Shown: positions 58,788 to 64,000 of the stretch, one piece after another | How the letters are laid out: the number at the start of each line of letters is the position of its first letter | Position numbering within the stretch: the stretch's first letter is position 1 | Assembly (NCBI GenBank): GCA_000733355.1 | Contig: JNVV01000002.1 | Span: 855,626 to 919,625 of the forward strand | Origin: Falciphora oryzae | Taxonomy: Eukaryota > Ascomycota > Sordariomycetes > Magnaporthales > Magnaporthaceae | Direction of reading: 5' to 3' | DNA length: 64,000 nt | Notes under the pieces: generated by a model | The model's input: the letters and a program-made list of their open reading frames with translations, nothing else | Told to the model about the DNA's origin: nothing | The model's database searches: none | Translations under genes and position numbers: made by a program

Positions 58788-60966
58788 TCATGGCCTAGGC
58801 GCACTCGGGCGGAGCGTCTTCTCAATCTTGACGAGAAGCCTGCCCTCGGTGCGCTTTCCGCGGGGGTCGAGCAGCTCGAGGAACCTGTAGCCGGGCCGGA
58901 GCCTGTCGAGCCTGTAGCAGGCCCACGACGAGAGAGTGCTGTCGTCCTCGATCCTGAACCTCAGGAAGCTGAACTCCTGGGCGACGTTGGGCACGTCCTT
59001 GAAGACGACTGAGTCGCCCTCGGCGCCCCAGTCCGGGTGGATGCTGGACTTGGTCTTTATGTCGTCCTTGAGCGTGTCGGACCGGCCCTCGACGTGGAGG
59101 GCGACCTTGATGTGCGTGTCGAACGAGGTGTCGGTTTTGCCCTTGATGAGCGGGATGTTTTGGCCGGCGAAGACGGTGACCTTGAGCAGCGCTATCGTCA
59201 CCAGCTCCTTCTCGTCCATCATGCCGTCGCCGCCGCGCAGGGCTGGCGGCTTCAGGACCCAGCCCTCCGTGTCGGCAAACATGGCGTGGTTGAGCATCAT
59301 GTTGCTGTCGAGTGTTTGCCAGTTCATGGCCACCATCTGCACGCCTTTCCTCCAGCAGGCCGCCGGGTCCATGTTGCCGCTGTCGACGCGTGCGACGGGG
59401 TCCGGGTACGCGCGCATGAGGTACTGCCGGTTGTGCGCCGCCATTTCCTTGGCGTTCAGGTCGCGGATCCTGTTTTCCTGCAGGCTGAAGATGTGCGAAG
59501 GCGTCTTGCACACACGGTCGGCGAAGCTGTGGAAGTGCTTGCTATGCGTGTACACAGCCAGGCTGCTCAGCTTCTTGGAGATAAGCGGCCGGTTCCCCGT
59601 GGCACCCGAGGCGGCGGCTGCCTCGTCGTCGGAGCTCGAGCCGCCACAACCCGACGGCAACCCCAACCTCTTCGGCTCCTCCTTTTTCAACTTCTGCAGT
59701 GGGATTCCCAGCGAGTCGGCGGTTCCGTTGCGGTCGTCGAGGACGGAGACCTTCTTGGCCTTGATCAGGATCTTGTCTTTCAGCTCTTCGAGTCGGGGCA
59801 GGCGCAGGCGCGGGTCGCAGCCGATGAACTGTTCTTCCAACAGGTGCTCGCCCCATTCCTGGCGCATAATGTCCACCATGACATCCTGCTGCTGCGTGTC
59901 GGCATGTACCTCGAGACTGATGATGATGGGCAGGTGGTTGGTTGTGAAAGCGGAGCGGCGGATGGCGCGGCACACGTCGCGAAAGCCGACGTAGGTACTC
60001 TGCAGCGTGTAGTCGCGCTGCATGTACGTGTGCGCATGCATAACTACCGGCTCCGTCGATGGGTTCACGAGCGACTGGGACCGCGCCCTGGCTGGCCTTA
60101 AGTCCTCCTCAGACGGCCCACTGCCAACTCCCGAGCCCGGTGCGGAGCCGACGTCACTGTTCAGCGCTGCCTGGCTGCCCCGCAGTGAGGGCACGGCCAG
60201 GTTGTTGCGGCCGCCGCTCGGGCTCCGGTGGTGGGAGATGGGTTTGCCCAAAAGCATACTTGTGACCTCCTCGACAGCAGATGCGACAGATGAGGTCGAT
60301 CGGTGCCGCTTCGTTTCCGGGTGCGGCGATCGGGATCGGCTAGGGCTCAGGCTCGGGTTGTTCCAGACGTCTATTTCTATACAGCGGCAGTTTTGTTCCA
60401 AGGCCTTGAGGTAAGGGGTTAGCTTGAGCACCAATTCTGACGGAATAGCGTATATCCCGGCGCCATGGACTACTTACCGTCGAGTACGCCTCCACCGAGC
60501 TGTCCGACGTCAGCTGGTTCCCCAGGAGGTACGTGTTGTGGCTGCTGTTGATGAAGTAGTGGCTGATGGGCTTGCACTGGTCCTGAGGATCTGGGACCAT
60601 CTTGCGCAGCGGGCCGAGGCGGTACTGGTACCACCACACCTCGAAGAACTGCTGGAGCGTGTATGTCTCTCTGTCGAGAGAATGCACGATGGTCTCCCCC
60701 TGGACCCGGGTGAGGAAGTCGGCGAAGCGGTCCTTGGCCAGCAACGACTGGCCGGGCCCGCATAAATCGCTATGTATGCGCACGATGTGAGACTGGAAAG
60801 CGGCGCAGACGGTCATGGTGTCGTCGACGGCGCTGTCGATATGGTCCGGGTCCTTGCGCTTATGGAAGCCGCCCTTGGTCGGCGAGATGATGGTCGACAT
60901 GTCGATCATGTGCTTTATCGCGCCGCCGCTCAGACTGTGCTTGTGCCTACTGCCAAAAGTCGACAT
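58788..60966 (-). CDS. plc-1: Phosphoinositide-specific phospholipase C (PLC-delta-like)
   Basis: Hydrolyses PIP2 to IP3 and diacylglycerol in calcium signalling. Exons 60966-60478 and 60404-58788 give 701 aa from the ATG before STFGSRHKH. The frame is open further upstream, to an AG near 61045, so an extra 5' exon is possible. Order: EF-hand-like helical region (about 45-120), X box, Y box, C2 domain. X-box residues are present: H143 (SSHNTYL), E173 and D175 (CIEIDVW), H288 (MHAHT) and E328 (SLEVH). About 100 Ser/Pro/Arg-rich residues (178-281) are inserted between D175 and H288, where animal PLC-delta has only about a dozen. The Y box includes [19 protein letters not shown], and the C2 domain starts at [14 protein letters not shown]. 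The 73-nt intron splits the X box just before [12 protein letters not shown]. No PH domain is seen. Which fungal PLC paralog this is remains open. Confidence 0.92.
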
Positions 60967-62601
60967 CCTGCCGAGAAGGGAGGGCCTGTCGGACCGGCCG
61001 GTCCTGGCCTTCTTCCTCCACGCTCGCACTTTTTGGGGAATCTGGGGAGTGGGCGGGGATCGCAGCCGCGCGCGGACCGAGTATTAGCAAGGTACGGTAT
61101 TAATCCCCTTTTTCGTTTCGTCTCTCCGATTCTCTAAGAGCGACAATCTTGTTGCTTGGTATCCAATCAAGCCGATGCCTTCTCTTCTGCTATTTATTCG
61201 TCGGATAAGGCTCGACAGGACTCGACTCACGGGGAAGCACATGGTGGAGCGATGACGACGACGACAGCTGAAGACAGCGGGGCGGCAGCTTGCTCCGGCT
61301 GCAGTGGATTGCTGGGCGTGTCACGCAGGGGGGAGTCGAGCGGGGGATCAATGTCGTGCCAGTCCCCGCGTGCTCTTGTGTGAGCTCCTCGGCGTCGACT
61401 CTTGGAACCATCCCAGGCGGTGGCGAGAGACAGCAGCAAGAGAAAAGAGAGAGAGAGAGAGAAGAAGAAGAAAAAAAGAAGAAGAAAACACCCAGGTCTG
61501 GTGGATTACAAACGGAGTCCCGGGCGGCTCTGAAAAAAAGTAGACAAAGAAAGAGAGCCACAGGGCGTGGTGAGCGCGTCAGCAAGCGACCAACAGCGCC
61601 CCTTTGACCAAACTCCGTCAGTGACGCTGGGCGATCAGCCGCAGCTCCACGCAGTCAGATAGGCCAAGCCGCAGCCTCACCAAAGCAGGCACCCAGAAGA
61701 GGTGTTGCCATGGCGGCAATCCGTGGAGAGAACATGAATGATGGCTGGCATTGAGGCGGTGCACCGTTCCTCGCAGGGCTGGCTGGCACGCTGGCCCACC
61801 ACGACTGGCCGAGGGACCAAGGCCTCGGATTGACCCTTGTTTCTTTGCGGCGCTTGCGTTTGAGAGGCTTGCGTCGCCCGACAATGCGAGGAGGACTTGC
61901 CCGTTATTCCTCGACCATTCCACCTTGCCCAGTCTTCGCTATCCTGGTTTCGACCTAGGCGATTTGCTGTCGGGGCTGCTAATCTCAACGCGAGCTAGGC
62001 CCGGGATTCGTGCCACGACCAAATCAGCGCTTGTTGGAGAGCCCATGCTCCTCCCCCTCCTCCAGCGCAGGCCGCCCGCCCGTCTGACAGGCGCCCCACA
62101 GGTGGTGAGGCGGAGCCCAGCTGTATTGATTTGATTGACCAAGCCCGCCCTCCCGTGCTTCCCCAGCGGGCTGGTCCGGCCGAGCAAGCCAGCCCATTGA
62201 GGGCGGGCCGGCGGCTATTGCTGGGATGGAAATCCTGCCAGCGTGGACGCGTCTCCACGTTTGATTGCGGCTCTGATCTCGCGAGATAGCTAGATAGGGA
62301 GATAGTTCAGCTTTTCCAAGGCAGAGGTCGCACGGAGAGTAGACTGAAATGATGGGAGGAATTGGACATTATGCTCCCCTCTCTGTTGGAGTTGTCTCCT
62401 TTGGGGTTCAGCGCCATTTTCCCTGCACGACGCTCCACTTTGGGTCCAACATCAAGTCTCAGCCAGCCGCCACCCCACTTCCCGTATTGGATCAATGCTC
62501 GTCAGCCACGACCGTGCACTCAACCCGTCCGTGCTCGATTGACGTTGGCCAGCCAGGTCCGGACTTCAACGCGAGCGGCCACCGCGCCTGACATATTCGC
62601 A
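60967..62601. promoter_or_regulatory. Divergent region between PLC and cupin genes
   Basis: Holds the PLC 5' end (possible additional exon at 61240-61242 ATG with a GTGAGT donor) and the cupin gene promoter. A 51-nt purine run at 61438-61488 reads CT-rich in the PLC sense. No other gene is supported. Confidence 0.5.
61438..61488 (-). repeat. 51-nt polypyrimidine (minus strand) tract with GA repeats
   Basis: Purine-only on the plus strand, including an (AG)n and an (AAG)n segment, about 470 bp upstream of the PLC start. Confidence 0.75.
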
Positions 62602-62976
62602 ATGTCTCGACGAGAGAAGGAGGCCGAGGTCAAGTCGTGGGGGTTCTCCCACGTCTTTACTTGGACTGATGGACCGTACGTTGTTCACGTCTGCTGTGCT
62701 CGCTCCCGTATTCTTAGGGAGGACGTTGTAGAATCTTGATGTACCAAATCTCACATGGCTGCTGCCTCTAGAAATGCCTACTACAGCCCGCACACACATA
62801 GCGGCCTCACCACCCACCTCATCCTCAAAGGCCGGCTCACCATCACGTATCCCGAGGACGATGCGCCGAAGAAAGAGACCTTTGAGGTAGGGTCTCGTAT
62901 CGATGTCGATGCCGGGCGCGTCCACGAGGTCTGGATCGGAGACGAGGGCTGCACATACGTTATTGGCGAGAAGTGA
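62602..62976 (+). CDS. Small single-domain cupin protein
   Basis: Exons 62602-62675 and 62772-62976 give 92 aa, joined by a 96-nt intron whose acceptor CCTCTAG restores the frame at GP-NAYYSPHTHSG. The chain is a minimal cupin barrel: motif 1 region YYSPHTHSGLTTHLILKGRL with an HTH pair, and motif 2 region VDAGRVHEVWIG with one His. The glutamate usual in motif 1 is replaced by the THLI sequence, so metal binding may use a different fourth ligand or be lost. No signal peptide is seen, so a cytosolic protein is likely. The substrate cannot be told; cupins of this size include enzymes and non-enzymatic proteins. Confidence 0.85.
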
Positions 62977-64000
62977 TGGTTCAGGGGCTTGGAGCAAGGC
63001 TGGACATGGACAGCCTCGTTGAGCTGAACTCGGTATCCCGCCGTGCCCGCATACATAACTGAGGGAGGCCGGGCCCATCTAGATTTCGTCCTGACCTCAA
63101 GAAGAGAACGGCTGCACGCCTCGGCCCCATGGCAGCTATGAGACCAACAGAATCTAAATCTCCGGGTAGCGTCGGCCTCAAGCTGCCCCTTTTCCGGTTC
63201 CTTGGTCTCCCCTGCTCATAGCCAGCCATCTATCCATGAGCGTGTCGAGGAGGGCTCACGTAGAGTATTCTCTTGTTTCGTTTCGCCCTCTCCCGGTCTC
63301 GAACCTGGAATAGGCTGAAGACGGAAGGCCTGTCGGCAAATCCACGGCTTCCACGATTGCATTCTCTTCCCAGCTGCCCGCCGTCCGCATCCGAGCCGAG
63401 TCGGAGTCCAGAAGAGCGAAAGCGACACCATCCGCCTGCCGATGAGGCTTTGAGTCAAATCGCGCGGGCAGAGTCAGGTCGGCGACTACCCGAGATCCAG
63501 ACGAATGAGTCTCGGCTTGGTGGTAGCTGACAAACACATGGTTCTCCAAGGGCGAACCACGCAGGTTGTGATGATGCGCCTCTTGAGCCGGCGATGAGTT
63601 GTTTCGTTCAGACGAGACCTGACAGGAGCGTTTGAAACATGCAAGGAAGGGCCGACACGACCATCACAACACTGAGAACGGGGTGGCGAAGATCTGCATG
63701 TTCAAGCGAGGATACACAGAGATTCAACGATGAGAAAACACCGCAGCCGCTTCCATCTATGTCGCGCTGGACAACAAGAGGGGGGGTTCACTTGCCTATC
63801 GATCAACCCTCTGCGGCTGCAAGTATCTGTAACACCCCGTGCCTCGAACGAACACAGCATCAGATTTCCTGGCCCGGCAAATGTCTTCGCGGCTTGCGAC
63901 GGGTACGGCGGCTGCGGGTAAACTCAACACGACGGTTCGACGGGGAGTAATCACAACGTGTGTATTTCCGTGCGTCCGCGCATGCACAAGCAAGTGCCTG
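62977..64000. other. Right-end flank without a recognised gene
   Basis: Overlapping short frames on both strands at 63.2-63.6 kb and 63.6-63.95 kb have no family likeness. A gene continuing beyond the window edge cannot be excluded. Confidence 0.5.

Noticed and set aside
58936..60101. Two plus-strand frames of about 350 codons
   Set aside because: Antisense to the phospholipase C exon, whose own product has intact X, Y and C2 motifs.
1..64000. CRISPR arrays, operons, ribosome binding sites or prophage
   Set aside because: Spliceosomal introns and eukaryote-specific genes show nuclear fungal DNA; these prokaryotic features are not expected and none was seen.

Overview
The window looks like chromosomal DNA of a filamentous ascomycete (Pezizomycotina), most likely a sordariomycete. 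The reasons are GC-rich coding sequence, many short GT-AG introns (about 57-285 nt, often with a CTAAC/CTGAC-like branch site), wide intergenic spaces with long A or T runs, and typical single-copy fungal genes. These include an ATR/Mec1 kinase, COX16, a mitochondrial pyruvate carrier, complex I NDUFA2/10.5 kDa, an Fmp46-like protein, the exosome subunit RRP43, the chitin synthase activator SKT5/CHS4 and a phospholipase C. The species cannot be told from sequence alone. All exon structures were worked out by eye from splice signals and reading frame.

Left part (1-13.8 kb): a gene-free flank with microsatellites is followed by two minus-strand genes in tandem. The first is a small nuclear-type protein with a PARP-type zinc finger and AT-hook-like basic motifs. 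The second is the ATR/Mec1/UVSB checkpoint kinase (11 exons, about 2,479 aa). COX16 is divergent from ATR across about 370 bp.

Middle (17.5-34.3 kb): an unrecognised His/Ser/Pro-rich protein comes first. Next is an NLR-like (STAND) gene with a NACHT_N-like domain, a NACHT NTPase, ankyrin-like repeats and a C-terminal helix. Its reading frame is cut by one in-frame TAA in a conserved stretch. SKT5/CHS4 follows, with Sel1-like repeats and a CVVM prenylation box. Then come two divergent genes for inner-membrane proteins, MPC2/3-type pyruvate carrier and complex I NDUFA2, which share a 790-bp promoter region with a (GT)18 tract.

Right part (34.9-64 kb): genes here are a very large low-complexity RRM protein, a cysteine-free Fmp46-like protein, RRP43, and an 85-aa zinc-ribbon-like protein that needs a 110-nt intron removed. 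After these lies about 10.6 kb with no gene I can support; it holds long homopolymers and a 377-N assembly gap. A phosphoinositide phospholipase C with a large insertion in its catalytic X box and a single-domain cupin protein, divergently arranged, close the window.

Most genes are housekeeping genes (mitochondrial, RNA decay, DNA damage, cell wall, signalling) rather than one pathway. The points of most interest are the interrupted NLR, the free-standing PARP zinc finger beside ATR, several introns that are multiples of three without stops, and the small zinc-ribbon protein.
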